A stretch of DNA of 64,000 nucleotides from Rhizophagus irregularis. Lineage: Eukaryota > Glomeromycota > Glomeromycetes > Glomerales > Glomeraceae. The translations under genes were made by a program, and so were the position numbers. The notes under the pieces are model-generated. The model saw only the letters and a list, made by a program, of their open reading frames with translations. It did no database searches and had not been told where the DNA came from. Positions 49,629 to 63,107 of the stretch are shown one piece after another. The stretch is taken from contig NC_089457.1 of NCBI RefSeq assembly GCF_026210795.1, forward strand, positions 1,240,001-1,304,000, given 5' to 3'. Numbering within the stretch: the stretch's first letter is position 1; each line of letters begins with the position of its first letter.

Positions 49629-50930
49629 CTACATATTGACTGGTTTAAATTTTTTTGCACCAGAATGTGGAAGAGTAGCTTGAGCACAAGGAAGACCACT
49701 ATCAGAACGAAGATGACGATTTAAAGCATCTAATCTAGCAAAAGCACGACTACAATGACTGCAAACATGAGGTTTGAAACCTAAATGTAAATTATAATGA
49801 CGTTTACGATCATGTTGTCTTGCGAAAGCTCTCATACAACCTTGATATCCACAAAGGAATGGTCTTTCATCAGTGTGAGTACGTAAATGACTTTTTAAAT
49901 TATATTGACGAGTAAAGGTTTTTGGACAATCTTCATAAGGACATGCAAATGGTGCAGCAGTTTTTGATTTACGAGCAGGTTTTGGTGGTGCCAAATTCAT
50001 TGTATGTAATCTTTCTGCCATATCGCTTGGAAGAGATTTACGATGACCTCTATGAGAAATTGTAGATCGAGTTCTGCCACGTAATACATTAGAATCTGAT
50101 TTTCTATTATTTGTCTTATTATTATTTTTTGGTTGATCTTGAACTTGTTGTTGTTGTTGTTGTTGATGATGTTGTTGTTGTTGCTGTTGTTGTTGTTGAT
50201 GATGTTGTTGTTGCTGCTGTTGCTGTTGTTGCTGTTGATGTTGAACTCCTGCGAGAACTTCCTGTACTTCCTGTTCCATAATATCTATTTGAGAGTTTGT
50301 AATTGCCATTGTTGGTAATTGATCATCAGAAGTTGATAATTGCATAGTATAAGGATAAAGACTATCAGCAATAGCGGCAGCTTTTATAGGAGTAATTGGA
50401 GTAGCAGGTACAAAATTAAACATTGGTTGATCAACTGACAAACATTCAGCAAAAGTATTTGGAGAAAGTCCATTAAAATTATCGTTTAAAAAATTATTCG
50501 TACTAGTATTTTGATTAGTAGAAGTAATATTTGTATCGAGTTTAAGTGAACCGCCAACCGAATCAACGGTTAAATCATTATATTGATATTGAGAAATATC
50601 ATCCAAAGAATTCGAAAATAATTGAGTAGAATCTTGGGTATAAAATTCATAAGAATCATCTCTTCTATTATCATGATCAAGATATGTTTGTTCATTTGGA
50701 AGATTTGGTGAGGAAACTCCAGAACTTATATAACCATCAGATGAAGGTTCATAATCTGAAAGTGAAGGTGATGATCCTATACTTGAACTTTGAGCTGGGG
50801 AACCATAAGATGGAGTATAATAATTATAATATCCAAAAGTTGGTTGAATAGTAGTAGTTGATGGATTATAATAATCAATATCAGTAACTGGGAGTTCTTT
50901 TTGAAAAAGATATGCGGTTTGAATTTCCAT
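49629..50930 (-). CDS. C2H2 zinc-finger transcription factor, CRZ1-like
   Basis: Single-exon gene of 433 residues, unlike its intron-rich neighbours. The N-terminal 220 residues are Ser/Tyr/Asn-rich and probably an activation domain. A Gln/His run (about residues 231-266) comes from a CAA/CAG array. The C-terminal DNA-binding part has finger 1 (CPYEDCPKTFTRQYNLKSHL, then RTH), finger 2 (CGYQGCMRAFARQHDRKRHY, then NLH) and finger 3 (CSHCSRAFARLDALNRHL, then a final Cys in GLPC instead of the second His). The FARLDALNRH third finger with a variant final ligand is typical of fungal Crz1/Prz1-type factors acting in calcium-calcineurin signalling. I see no clear calcineurin docking motif, so the pathway is uncertain. 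The start at 50930 is the first ATG. Confidence 0.88.
   Translation of the reverse strand: MEIQTAYLFQKELPVTDIDYYNPSTTTIQPTFGYYNYYTPSYGSPAQSSSIGSSPSLSDYEPSSDGYISSGVSSPNLPNEQTYLDHDNRRDDSYEFYTQDSTQLFSNSLDDISQYQYNDLTVDSVGGSLKLDTNITSTNQNTSTNNFLNDNFNGLSPNTFAECLSVDQPMFNFVPATPITPIKAAAIADSLYPYTMQLSTSDDQLPTMAITNSQIDIMEQEVQEVLAGVQHQQQQQQQQQQQHHQQQQQQQQQHHQQQQQQQVQDQPKNNNKTNNRKSDSNVLRGRTRSTISHRGHRKSLPSDMAERLHTMNLAPPKPARKSKTAAPFACPYEDCPKTFTRQYNLKSHLRTHTDERPFLCGYQGCMRAFARQHDRKRHYNLHLGFKPHVCSHCSRAFARLDALNRHLRSDSGLPCAQATLPHSGAKKFKPVNM
50125..50245 (-). repeat. CAA/CAG polyglutamine array
   Basis: Long run of glutamine codons broken by two His-His pairs within the zinc-finger gene. It produces the false leucine-rich frame on the opposite strand (50133-50318). 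Confidence 0.9.
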
Positions 50931-53900
50931 TGCTAATTATATTCGTTTTTTGTCGTTAAAAAAAATAAAGAAAGAAAGAAATACGATTTTTTTTTTTATG
51001 ATCGATTTTACGAAGAAAAATTTTTTTTTTTTTTACGAAATTTTTATGGAATGATTTTAGACAGATCGATATATATATATGTAAAAATGACAATTAATAT
51101 CCGTAATAGTAACAACAGATTACATTTAATGGTTAAAAATAGAAATTAAAATGATTTGCCGAATATTCCGTGTAATGTAATGCAAAAATAGTAAACACTT
51201 TTTTTATGAGAGGGTGATTTTTTTCTTTTAAAAGAGATATAAATAGACTTTTATCGTAATAGTTTATAGACTAATATAAAAAAATAATAATTGTATACTG
51301 TATATATATATAAAAAAAAGTAAAAGCTTCTTCTTCTTTTTTTTTTTTTAAAAAAAAAAAAAAAAAGTTTTTATATGATTTGAATAACGAAGAGAAGTGA
51401 AAGTACAAAAAAGAACTTGAACTTCTTCAAAAATATTTTAACTTTTTTTTACTTTTTGAATTATTTTTAAACACACGCTAAAAAGTGTTGGTGTTGGAAA
51501 AGAAAAAGGACATCCTTGTTGTTATATATATTTTTTTTTTCTGCATTTGAGGTGATACAAAATTGAGTTATTTTTGGATTTGAATAATAATATTTAAAAT
51601 AACATCAGGTTGCATGATGGTTTCCATTATTAGAAATATCACAGTGATAACTAATAGTTAAAAGTACCTCAACGGCCGATAAAAATAGATTTTTGTTTTT
51701 TAATGTAATCAAAAAGATTCGGACAAATTTCCGTCTTTATTGTAATTTTAAAAAATATAATTCAAGTTGGTTTAAATTGTGTAACAAACAATTTTAGTTA
51801 TAATTACCAAATTATTGGATTATAATACCTGTATTTAATGTGCCACTTCCCTTTGACGTTTATTTTTGCCACCTTTCCAGCCTTACCATATTTAGTTCAT
51901 ATTCAATGCACGTGCTTTCATTATAATACCCGAAGTTATTCATAGGTCGTCAGTCCAGCATTTCAACGATCTTTTTTTCAAATTATTTGAAATTAAAATT
52001 GATTTACGTTAGTAGCATAATGTCTTGGGATAGGACAAAAGTTGTGTGTGTGGGAAAAAAATAAAAATAAAGTTTTCATGAATTTAAAATTTTTTAACCA
52101 AAATCATCATATTTCTAACCTTTTTTCTTTCTTTCTTTCTTTCTATTCTTTCTATTCGAATGATATAATAATATATTTGTTAGTCATAATTAAAACAAAA
52201 TAAGATAAATTAAGAAAAATTAAATAAAGTTCGGTTATTAATTTTTTCCCCACAATAATTAGACAAGAAAGATTAGATGTATTTTTAATCAACCATCTTT
52301 AAAAAAAAAAGAGAGAGGAGATATCATAAAATCTCGCTTTTTACATTGTAAAAAAAATTGTTATCCGATAATTCTCAGATATGATTTGTTTACTGTTTAA
52401 GGAATGGATATTAAATTTCCTAAAAGTAGGAAATTATGAGATAAGATAAAAAATATTATTGGTTGTTCAATTAAGATTATTTAGAAATAATCAGTTAAAT
52501 ATTATTATCATTGTTGAAAATTAAATTTTCATTAACATTATTATTTTCTCGCCCGAATTATGAATATTATGAATATCTTTATCAATTATTTTAACGGAAT
52601 TGTCCGCTAATTATTTACCGCAGTATACGTGGCTTATCGTCCGAAAGTTACTCAATTTACCTATTTATAATAATATCGACAAAGTGGCGAGTAAAAATAT
52701 TCATTATCTTATTATCAATGAAAGGGGTAAACTATAAAGTTAAACAAAGAAATTTGAAAAAAGTGCTATCTTTTACTAAGCCTACTTAAGCCATCGACTC
52801 ATAAATCAGTACGACGTTCTTAACATATTTATCAAATATTAAAAAAATCATCTGATGCTTTGATGATCATCAAAGGTACCAAAAAAGTAACTAGGAGAGG
52901 ACGGAGAATGGGAGAAAATATAAAATACAAAATTACATTTTACATTTTACATTTTTTTTTTTCTTGACAATCTGGCAAAAAAACTCCCATTTTAATTCAC
53001 ATTTTCACACTCTTTTATATGAAAAAATTCATCAAATTTATTAAACTTGGCACAACATTTGAAACATTAAAGAGAAAATTACTTAGTTCCATTACTTCCA
53101 TGATTACCAGCCACTAAACTAAATTAAGTAAATGAGATGAAAGATCCATGGTGGCTTGATTAAATAGAATTTTCTTTTGAAGGCTGAAACATGCACAAGG
53201 AATTTTCGGATAATGTGGATGATGCAGAGAAACATGATAAGAATATGTTGGAATATGTATAGAATAATAAACAAATACATCATTGCATCATATGTAACCA
53301 TGGATATTTTTAAATCAGTATAACCGTATAACACTGGTAAATTAATAATGTAATAATAAACAATTATAATTTTAAAGTATTATATATTATAGTGGCAAGA
53401 ACCAATAATTATGAAATTCTAAAAATAAAAAGTTTTTGATTAACTTGACAATGGTTATATAATAAACAATGATATATCTGTTATAATGATATTCATAATA
53501 AGATGACGTATTAAATCATTTATCATCCCCTCAAAATAACAAAAATAGTTTAGCCTAAATAATAAATTAAGATGGCATCATGAATAAATAAATGAATAAT
53601 TCAAATAATTCATATTTTTTTTTTTTTACAACTCTTTACCAGGTTTTAAAGAATATATGTAGTTTATCAAGATTTTTATGCATAATACAGAAAAAAATTT
53701 TTTTAAAAAAATTTTATTTATTTTTTATTATTTTTTATTATTTTTATTATTATTTTTTTTTATTATTATTTTTTTTTTATTATTATAAAAAAAAAATTAA
53801 AATTAAAATTAAAATTCTTATACATGTATATACATTTTTTTTATACATTTGATATTTTAAAATTACATTGTTTCGTACTCATTTTAGTAAGAAATCCTGA

Positions 53901-55960
53901 AACTCAAAACTATTTTTCATAAGGAGAGAATTTAAAGTAGATCATCCTTGTTATAATGTTACATTATATACAATTATATCATTACTCTAAATTCCACGTT
54001 ATTTGCTTATTTATTCACCATCTATTATTTTTTTTCTGTAACATGAAAGGGGAAGGATAAACAAATATTTGGTAATTAAAATTTTTTAATAATATTTTAA
54101 TAATTTATTATTATTATTTTTTTTTTTCAAAAATAAACAAATCAAGAAAAATAAAAAAAAACAATAACGCAAAAAACAAAAAAAGTAACTGTTATTAAAA
54201 AAAGTGATAATCAAAAATTTTATCACCAAACACTGAAAATTGCACCATATATACAATGACGTAATTTCTTAGATGTCATTCGTGAAACAAATAACCCAAA
54301 TAAAAAAATTTGGTTTGATTATATTTGATAATATAATTTAAATCTATTTTTATATTCTTATCACATTTAAATAATACCAGGAAATCTGTCTTATTCTAAT
54401 AATATAATTATTTGATAAAATTGGGGCATTGTTATATTTATTATTATAATTTCTTATATTATTTTTATCGAAAAAAAAAATCCATTAGATTATTAATGGA
54501 TTCATTAATTAATTATTAATTGTTGTTTAATCATCATGCCAAGATCTTTTTTCCTTGTAATTGGAGAAGAAAGAAAATGGGAAAAAAGAAAAGTCCTGAA
54601 GAAAAAAATATGAAACACTGAAACATTTAAATAATTAATCGTATGATTTTGTATGATTTCACAGCCTTAATATGTCTGAGACCGTTTTTTTATTCTCGAT
54701 CAATTACTTCTCAATTCTTTCATTCTATTTTACCCGTTTCATTCATGCATTTAATTAATTTGAAATTAAGGAGTAAATAAGTAAAAGTTTAAGATTAATA
54801 ATAAAGAATTCATTTTTAAAAAAATTACGCGTGATTTTTTCTTCTCTTTACTTCTTTTAGAAATTTTTCCTCTATAAATGACTTAATTTGAATCACAATA
54901 TTATTTCCTTTAATTCTACCTCATTGTAATGTTGTGACTACGAAAAATAAAAAAGAAAAGATGCAAGGAAATAATTCTAAAAATAATTTCTACCGAATTA
55001 AAAAAATATTTTAACGTGTTCTTTTAATGTATCATTTGATCTACCGTTAATCTAAGCCTTTTTAATTTTAGCTTTTTTGTGTTACACTATTACACTATTA
55101 CACTAATGTATTATAATTGTATTATAACAAATGTAGATCATTTTTGTAAATCATTTTCATTTGCATTTTTTTTTATAAAAAAAATAAATAAATAAATTCT
55201 TTTTTAAAAAAAAAAGGGCGCAATAATAAGATTTGAATTTTTTTGGAGGGGTAAATCATTCTTTTTTGGTTTGATTATCATTAGTAAAAACCTGGTAAAA
55301 AACTTGATTTTAATTAAAATTCTAACCTAATTACGGTATTGTGAGGCGGTGTTTCTATTTATGATTATCTTGAGGTAATTATTTACTTTTTGGGAAAAAA
55401 AATTATTTGAAAAAAGGAAATTTAATTAATCAAATTTCTAATTTTGTACATTGAATAAACTAAACTAATCCATTTAAGGTTAATACTATGATGAAAATAT
55501 TTATATTTTTGGAAACGCTTAGTTCATATTTTGTCGAAATTCGGTTAACTCCGAGGTATAATTATTATTATTAGTTATTTCATTCTATATTAAGCACACG
55601 TTACAATTTTATGATGATACCTTTTTTTTTGTTTGTAATGCATTATTTCATAATTTGATATGATTTTCTTTGTTCTTTTTTCATTTTTTTTTCTTCTTCT
55701 TCAGAATTCGGTGTAATTTTCATGCTTACTATCTTTTACTTAGCGTGATTCCCTCCCTCTTTTTTTTTTTTTTATTGTATGAATCGTGTTATTAAGATAT
55801 ACGTGTGATTTTCAAATATACTTGTGATTTTCGAATTATCCTGGAGAACCTTTTTTTCTTTCTTTGGTTAAATTTTAACTTGCTCGATCTGGAATATCCT
55901 ATTTTGATTGTTTCATTAAATTTACCGATAGATTATCATGTAAATTATGTAAATTTAAAT
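50931..55960. other. 5-kb AT-rich intergenic region
   Basis: The left part is the upstream region of the C2H2 gene, with several T- and A-tracts. The rest holds no supportable gene. The frames at 53119-53334 and 53592-53852 are low-complexity. Confidence 0.5.
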
Positions 55961-56045
55961 TACACGTTACTTCCACGTTACTTTCAACGCTACTTCCACG
56001 TTACTTCCACGCTACTTCCACGCTACTTCCACGCTACTTCCACGC
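55961..56045. repeat. 11-bp minisatellite
   Basis: Eight copies of an 11-bp unit (ACGCTACTTCC / ACGTTACTTCC, one with an expansion). Further degenerate AATAATCGTTA units continue to about 56115. Confidence 0.88.
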
Positions 56046-56989
56046 AAATAATCGTTACTCCACAATCCACATAATAATCGTTATTCCGTTATTCCACGCA
56101 ATAATCGTTACACCGTGTTTCCTCCATGCAATAACCTTGGAGTGACACTTTTTGTTTAAAAAAATAACGTCCCTTATGCCAGGGTATCGGAAGGTAAGTT
56201 CTAGTATACCCACAAACCTGGTGAAGGTATCATATGAAATCTATTTAAAACTCGTGATAATTAATCGATCTTCCGATAATATAGTATTCAAATGCTTTTC
56301 ATTTTCTCCGATCATTGATTTTCTGTCCGGATTTATGAGTTCCTTTAATTGGAATTATATATCCCTTTTTTTTTATCGCTATTTATATATCCAAATATTA
56401 AGAAATCTCTATACATCTATAATATTATTTTAAAAACACAATCTCTTGATTATATTAAAAGATTGGTTTGATTATTATAATGCTTCATATGAACTGTTCT
56501 TGTTATTTTCATATCAACATAAAAACTTACTTATATTGTTAGTTTAATGTATCCAAGTCTATAAGTCTCTGATAATATATTCTAGTTTATATTACGGTAT
56601 TAAGTCTCTGATAATATATATCCAAATCTCCGATATCCAACTTAATTATCCAAGTTTATATACTCAAATCTCTATTAATCCCGTCAGAATAATTCATATA
56701 AAATGTGTAGCAGATGCTAGCTGTTTTAATGCTTCTTTTCGCAATTTCAAATTTCTAGAATTCTAGTTCAAGTTCGAACATTTGTTTGGATGTATGTAAA
56801 ATCGTTCTTGGAACTATACGTTTTGTTCCTATAAAAAATATTTTTTTTTTTTGATTGCTTTCAGTTGCATGCCATGTATTCGATGTGGAGGTAAAAATTA
56901 TCGATTCTTATTTCTTAACAACATTTATTATTTCCAAAGTTATTTTTTTGTTGAGAGTATTGAAAAATATTTCATATCCTTTTGTTGTT

Positions 56990-57280
56990 AGTTCAAGTCA
57001 TGATCAAGTAACAGCTAACTTGTTCTTTCCTAAATTTGCTGAACAGTTATTATATGATCAAGTAATAACAATCTTACATTTATCATCTCCAAAATCGCTA
57101 ACTTGTTCTTACATTTGCTGAACTTTTATTATATGATCAAGTAATAAGAATCTTACATTTATCATCTCCAAAATCGCTTCCTTGTTCTTTCTTACATTTG
57201 TTGAACTTTTATTATATGATAAAAAATAACAATCTTACATTTATCATCTTCCAAATCGCTAACTACATTTGCTGAACTCC
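56990..57280. repeat. Tandem repeat with unit of about 85 bp
   Basis: Three to four imperfect copies containing TTATTATATGATCAAGTAAT, CTTACATTTATCATCTCCAA and AATCGCTAACTTGTTC. The short frame 56855-57121 runs through it but shows no protein family. Confidence 0.85.
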
Positions 57281-59416
57281 TCCAGCTGGCAATCACTGGA
57301 GCCCGCAACTTTTGTCATAGTTTAAGCATCCAATATCCTCTACTACTATCCCAATAATTTTTCTTTGAATATTCATTTATAGAAAAATAGGTACTCGAAA
57401 AATTCTCGAAAATTAAGTTGCATACAACGACGTACTCTGTCTACTTATTTTGTACCTCTTCTTCTTATATTCTTGTATTCATATTCAATTTTTAGATGAA
57501 AAGAGAATATAGAATAAAATTTATAAAATTTTAATTTCTTTTAATTATTATTATTTTGCGGATTTAGATCAATTTCTATAATATCCGTCTTAAAATATTT
57601 ATTGTTCAGAAATTTATTATTTATCATTCAAAAATCATACAGTTTGTCCTAATGATTTAGGTCACTCTTTCGGGTAACCAATGTTTTTTTTTCAAATTCA
57701 AATAAAATAAAGAATATGCAACCAAACGTTACAAGGGTTACATGACTTTCAGTGATGACCATGGAAATCTAAATATATCAATTTATTCAATAAATGACAA
57801 TGAAGATGTTCACATAATTAAATAATATTGAAGTTTCTTGTATATCGGTTGATACTGCACATTAGAATTGATAGAAAAAAAAAGATAAATAAATACAAAT
57901 TTGAATAAAAAAATAATATTCAAAGATTAATAATAATACATACCATTATTAATCTTCTACAAGATAAAATTTTGTAGTTTGTACCATCTATTTATCGCCA
58001 TTATCTACGTATCATAAATTTTATTTCTCGTTTATATCTTTTTTTTTGTTTATCGATGTAACAGCGGACAAACGGACTTCGCCACATGATCCAATATGTG
58101 ATTAACGTTCATAAACATATACAGTCCTTCGCTTCGCTCTGGGCAATTAATCATGTTCAAGCCGATTACCATCACATTTCTTTTTTTTTGCGTTCGCTAT
58201 ACTGTACACAGTAGAGTTCATTATATATATCTAGGAATAAAGGTAATGGATGAATTGGAGAAAATTTTAAATCACTTTAATTTGTAATATACTTTAATTT
58301 TGTATACATCGCAATTTTCAAATAATAATAAACCATTACCTTAATTTACTTGATGGTCGTTTAATTAATGCTTAATCGTCTAATTAATGTTTACTAAATC
58401 ATTCAATCCTATGCTTACTTATAGGACTGAATAAATTATGTTTTCTCTCCAAAAATTTCTTTCGCGTTCAGATATATTTGTTTTGAATATGATAGACATT
58501 TTAGGGTCTATATAACTGAAAAAGGAGTAAACCCGATGGGTAAACACCACCGAGAACAAGAATAATTTCCATAATACGGAAGCAACTCTGAAGAATCACC
58601 TACAAGCAATGGACTATCTTTTTTACAAGAGTATGTATAACTCTGCTTAGCAATACTTCAAATTTTGACAAGTTTTATCTAAATCTCCAGATAAAATTCA
58701 AACCACTTTATTCAGAAATTGTATAAATTGTCCAGTTTATCTATTACTTCAAAGCATTTGCTGAATAATAATTTACAGTTTTATTTTTACGAGAATATTA
58801 TCTTACGGCTTGTGTTTGCAAAAAAAGCAGTTTAACCCAACTATTGGCTCTGCTTAGAGCATTATTATGTAAAATTGTAACCAAGCATAGTATAATAGGT
58901 TGAAGGTATATTTATGTTTTCAGAATGTAATTGCTAATTATTCTTGTAGGTGAAATGTGCTCGATTCTATTATTGTCCATTGTAGTCATTCGCCATATTT
59001 CAAGAAATATATATTTCTTCTATTCGAATTAAAGACCAAAATGATAGTAAATAATGACGTGAATGACAAGTGAATTCTTTTTTGTAAATTTAATATGAAT
59101 TTTAACTATCGTATAATTTCTATTCTAACTTGATAATACCCGAGTATTATAAAGAAAGTTATAAAAAACCATATCTTTAGTCAAATATCAATGAAATGGA
59201 AGGGAATGGGGTTTGAATGATGTGAATAATGGAAGTTCTGCGAATTCTAGAGAGAAATTCTGAGAGAAATTCAGAAATTCTTTTTATTCTTTTCTTTTTT
59301 TTTTAGAGATCGATAATCGTGATCATCGATCATCTGGGTCTAGACCGTCTAAGACCTATAATAAATATGCAAATCAAATATATATACCTTTTTTTTCTCA
59401 ATTTTCTTTTTTTAAT
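57281..59416. other. AT-rich spacer upstream of the mL50-like gene
   Basis: No gene is supported. A less AT-rich patch at about 58060-58210 includes ACAGCGGACAAACGGACTTC and CCTTCGCTTCGCTCTGGGC, possibly a transposon relic. Confidence 0.45.
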
Positions 59417-60278
59417 ATGATACGGTTATCTTCAACAAAATTATCTTTTTTTATTAGATTATCGCATAACAAAACAATATTTCATGTATGTCAAGTTAGA
59501 AAACCGCCAAACCATATTTTAGTTGCTTCATTTACTCAAAGTTCTACTGTATCTAATAGTTTTTTTAAAAGTACACCATTTGGAAGCGAAAAAGTTAAAG
59601 AAGAAGAGGAACAATTAAATGATGATAATTCAGAACATGTAGTTATAGATGAATTTAAATCAATTCTTAAAGATGATGATGATTATACTAAGAGGTTTCG
59701 TATTGAAATTTAAAAATTGATAATAATTATTATCATACATTATATTTATTATATAATATATATATATTTTTTCATATTTGATTGTAAAATTAAAATACTT
59801 ATATTTTTCTAGCCCTAAAAAAATTACGGATCCTAATGAAATCAAGGAAAATATTTTTGTAATTTTACAAAAGTATATTGAATCATCAAAAGGAGATTTG
59901 ATGCAATTTGAATTAAAGGATTCGAAACTTAAATTTGAGGTATGTTAATTTAAAAAAAACTAATACGAATTTACCATTATTACATAATATTTATATATAT
60001 ATTTTTGATAGGTTTTAAGAGATTGTACAATGATAATAGGAAAGAAAATACCAAATTTTGAACTTAACAAAATTAATACAGTTAAAGATGCTATCGATTT
60101 TTTTACTCAAGAAGAAGAATCTGATCAAAGAAAAGGTCATCCTGTTGCAGAATGGTTTATAAAACATAAAGATGAATTACCTTCAAATATGATGTTTATT
60201 CCTTATGTAAAAGAAAGAGGTGTAAACCGAGAAGATCGATCTAAAAGACAAAAATTCAAAATTAAAGAACACAATTAA
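59417..60278 (+). CDS. Probable mitochondrial ribosomal protein mL50
   Basis: Three exons (59417-59694, 59813-59939, 60012-60278) join in frame to 223 residues. The N-terminus (MIRLSSTKLSFFIRLSHNK) is a typical matrix-targeting sequence, followed by a variable acidic linker. The C-terminal region with NIFVILQKYIESSKGDLMQF, KFEVLRDCTMIIGKKIPNFE and NTVKDAIDFFTQEEESDQRK resembles the acyl-carrier-like fold region of MRPL50/Mrpl13 proteins of the large mitochondrial ribosomal subunit. The end is basic. Similarity is judged by eye and modest, so another small mitochondrial protein is possible. Confidence 0.65.
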
Positions 60279-60825
60279 AAACTTTTTTAACCATTGTTGT
60301 AACTCAAAATTTATCAATATTACATGCGGTACAATTAAACTTTGTTTTATTCGTTCAATTTTTTTTTAATTGCCACTGCTTTAGGAATTGAGTATGCAAC
60401 GTTTGACACACTAAGCATTACATTATGCACTAGGTGATCACATTTGTACAAATACCAAACAAAACTCAAATGGGAGCACTGGGAAAGGAATGGTATTTTT
60501 TCATTAAGAAAAAAACCATACTAATTACTACTAAAGATGTTACTTTGCAACAAGGGTCCAATCAATTTGATAGTTTTGGTGGTAGTAGCATTTAGGGTAT
60601 ATTGTCACATTTCGTCGATATGTAATTTCTAGCCCGCCTTTTTGACTGGTAAGAAAAAAAAGAGAAAATTATAATCTTGGGGTTTTATAAAACCAAAGAC
60701 TTTTTTAATCCGAACGTACAAAAAAAAATTTTCCCTGCGACAAAAGTCCAACTCTGTTCAATCTCTTTTAATTATCTTTGCAAAAAAATAAGTCGCTCCT
60801 TTTATCACTATACTACCTATAAAAT
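60279..60825. other. Spacer between mL50-like gene and septin
   Basis: About 550 bp of AT-rich DNA holding the 3' flank and the septin promoter. No recognised site. Confidence 0.45.
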
Positions 60826-63107
60826 ATGCCTTTGGTACGTAAAAAAAATTTTATAATCTTTTCGAACTTTTACTTAGTACCAAGTTATATTAAATGGTTT
60901 TCTTTTTATCATTCGTAATCGACTTTTTTATTTTCTTTAGGAATACGCTCTTCAACACAGGTAAATAATAATCTCTAATAGAGACAGAGATGACCTCGAA
61001 ATGTTTTTTTTTTTTGAAATCAGTATTAATTAATATAGTAGTTGAAAATTACGATGACTGTTATTGAAAAAGTTTATTCGATCAAATTTATAAAAACAAA
61101 TATAATTAATGTATGTAAATTCACTTTTTTTATAATCAGAGGACTTTTCCCAGATCCTGGACCATGGAAGATTCCTCAAACTCGCGCAGTTATCCTTAGA
61201 GATAATCTAGGAATTGACGCTTTACCACGACAACGTTTTAATAAAACTAAAAGAACACCTTATGTACTTAATATTATGGTTGTTGGTAAGCATAAATAGA
61301 ATTTTATAATCTTAATTTCAATCTTTTTATCAATATTATTTGAATAAATTTATACATTTTTTCATAAACTGAAAGAAATTGACGAAATTCATTCTTGTTG
61401 CGCGAATTATTAAATACATAAGGCGAGAGTGGACTCGGAAAAACCACTTTTATGAATACTTTGTTCAATACACCCCTCAAAGAGGAAATCCTCCCGAAAA
61501 ATCCACAAGCCACACAGACAGTTGAAATTGTTCCCGTACATTATGGTTGGTTATTCCCTTTCGGAATAAATTTAACTTGTTGACCTTTTACAAGTTCAAT
61601 ATTTAAAATTATATAATATTATAGAATTGGTTGAAAATGGTGTAACTCTTAACCTAACTGTCGTTGACACGCCCGGATTCGGTGACCAACTTAACCGTGA
61701 ACACAAGTACGTTAATCTTAGTTTTAATAAATGAAGTTCGTCAATATCCTCCACTATATATTCACATTTTTTTTTTTTCCAACAAGTCTCAATCCGATTG
61801 TTGAATATATTGATAATCAATTCGAAGCTTACCACACGGCTGAGCGCAGTTCCGAATTTAGACGTGCAATTCCAGATACTCGTATACATGCTCTATTGTA
61901 TTTTATTCCACCAACTGGTCATGCGTATGTAATGATTCTTAATTATTATCACAAAAAATATATATATATATATATATAAATAATGATTTACTAATTTAAA
62001 CTTAAATTAAAAAAGTCTTAAAGAACTTGATATCAAAGCCCTCCAAGTTTTATCTACTAAAGTTAATGTAATTCCCGTTATTGCAAAAGCTGATACACTT
62101 ACACATGAAGAAAAATCGGCATTTAAGAAAACTGTATGTTATTCATTTTATTCAATTTCATGTTTTATTTGTTTCAAAGATAGACTAATTTATAACCTTT
62201 ATATAATAAATATTATTATGATTAGATATTAAGAGATATCGATTTTAATAATATCAGAACTTTCCCCACAGCTTATCCAGATGATCGGGAGAGTGTTGAG
62301 GAACTTGAGGTATGACTAATTATTATTATTATTATAATAAAAATTTTGTAAAATATTAATCTTTTTTATATTACAACAGAAATATATTCCATTCACTGTT
62401 ATTGGCAGTGACACATTTGTGGAAGTAGAAGGTAAAAAAGTACGAGGACGATTATATCGATGGGGTGTAGTTGAAGTTGAAAACGAACAACATTGTGATT
62501 TCATTCATCTTCGTGAACTTCTTATGACACATGCGCTTCACGATCTTCTTGAGACAAGTCATACCGTTCATTACCACAATTTTCGAGCTCAAAGACTTCG
62601 TTCAAGTGGTCGTCCAGAATCCATTCTTGCTTGTGATGATTCTTATGAGCACAGAATTGAAAGAAGCAAACAAAATATGGCCGAAGATATGATCAAAAAG
62701 GAAGAAGAAATGAGACAAAACTTTGTGTTGAAGGTTAGAGAGAAAGAAGCAAGCTTAAGAGAAAGAGAAGAACAGGTAATGTATTTTTTTCTGGTAGCCA
62801 ATATGTAGTTGTTTACGAGGCTTCTTTTTTACTAAACGCATTATTATTTGTAAATATAGCTTAATCAACGCAGACAACAACTTATGGCAGAATTAGAAGA
62901 GCAACGTTTGGCACTTGCAGCTGAAGAACGTGAATTCCAAGAATTGTATAATGCAAGTCGGAGCACTAGGTAATTATTTTGTTCGAATTTAAGTTTGTAA
63001 TTAATGTTATTTATATTACAAATAATAATTATATTAAATAAATTATATTTTTTTTTTATTTATATAGTGTCTCAAAAGGCAGCAAAATTTTTGGCAAGAA
63101 AAATTGA
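60826..63107 (+). CDS. Septin
   Basis: Septins form heteromeric filaments at septa, buds and membrane domains. About ten exons join in frame; the first encodes only MPL (60826-60834) and the second seven residues. Next come [20 protein letters not shown] and the polybasic [10 protein letters not shown] before the GTPase domain: P-loop GESGLGKTT (G1, split by an intron after VVG), DTPGFGD (G3) and AKAD (G4, [14 protein letters not shown]). The septin-unique element is seen in [20 protein letters not shown] and [20 protein letters not shown] long C-terminal coiled coil ([34 protein letters not shown]) follows, ending KIFGKKN. GTPase motifs are intact. The subgroup (Cdc3, 11 or 12 type) is not certain. 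Confidence 0.94.

Noticed and set aside
56855-57121. 88-codon frame through the 85-bp tandem repeat
   Set aside because: Repeat-driven, with no conserved features or splice evidence.
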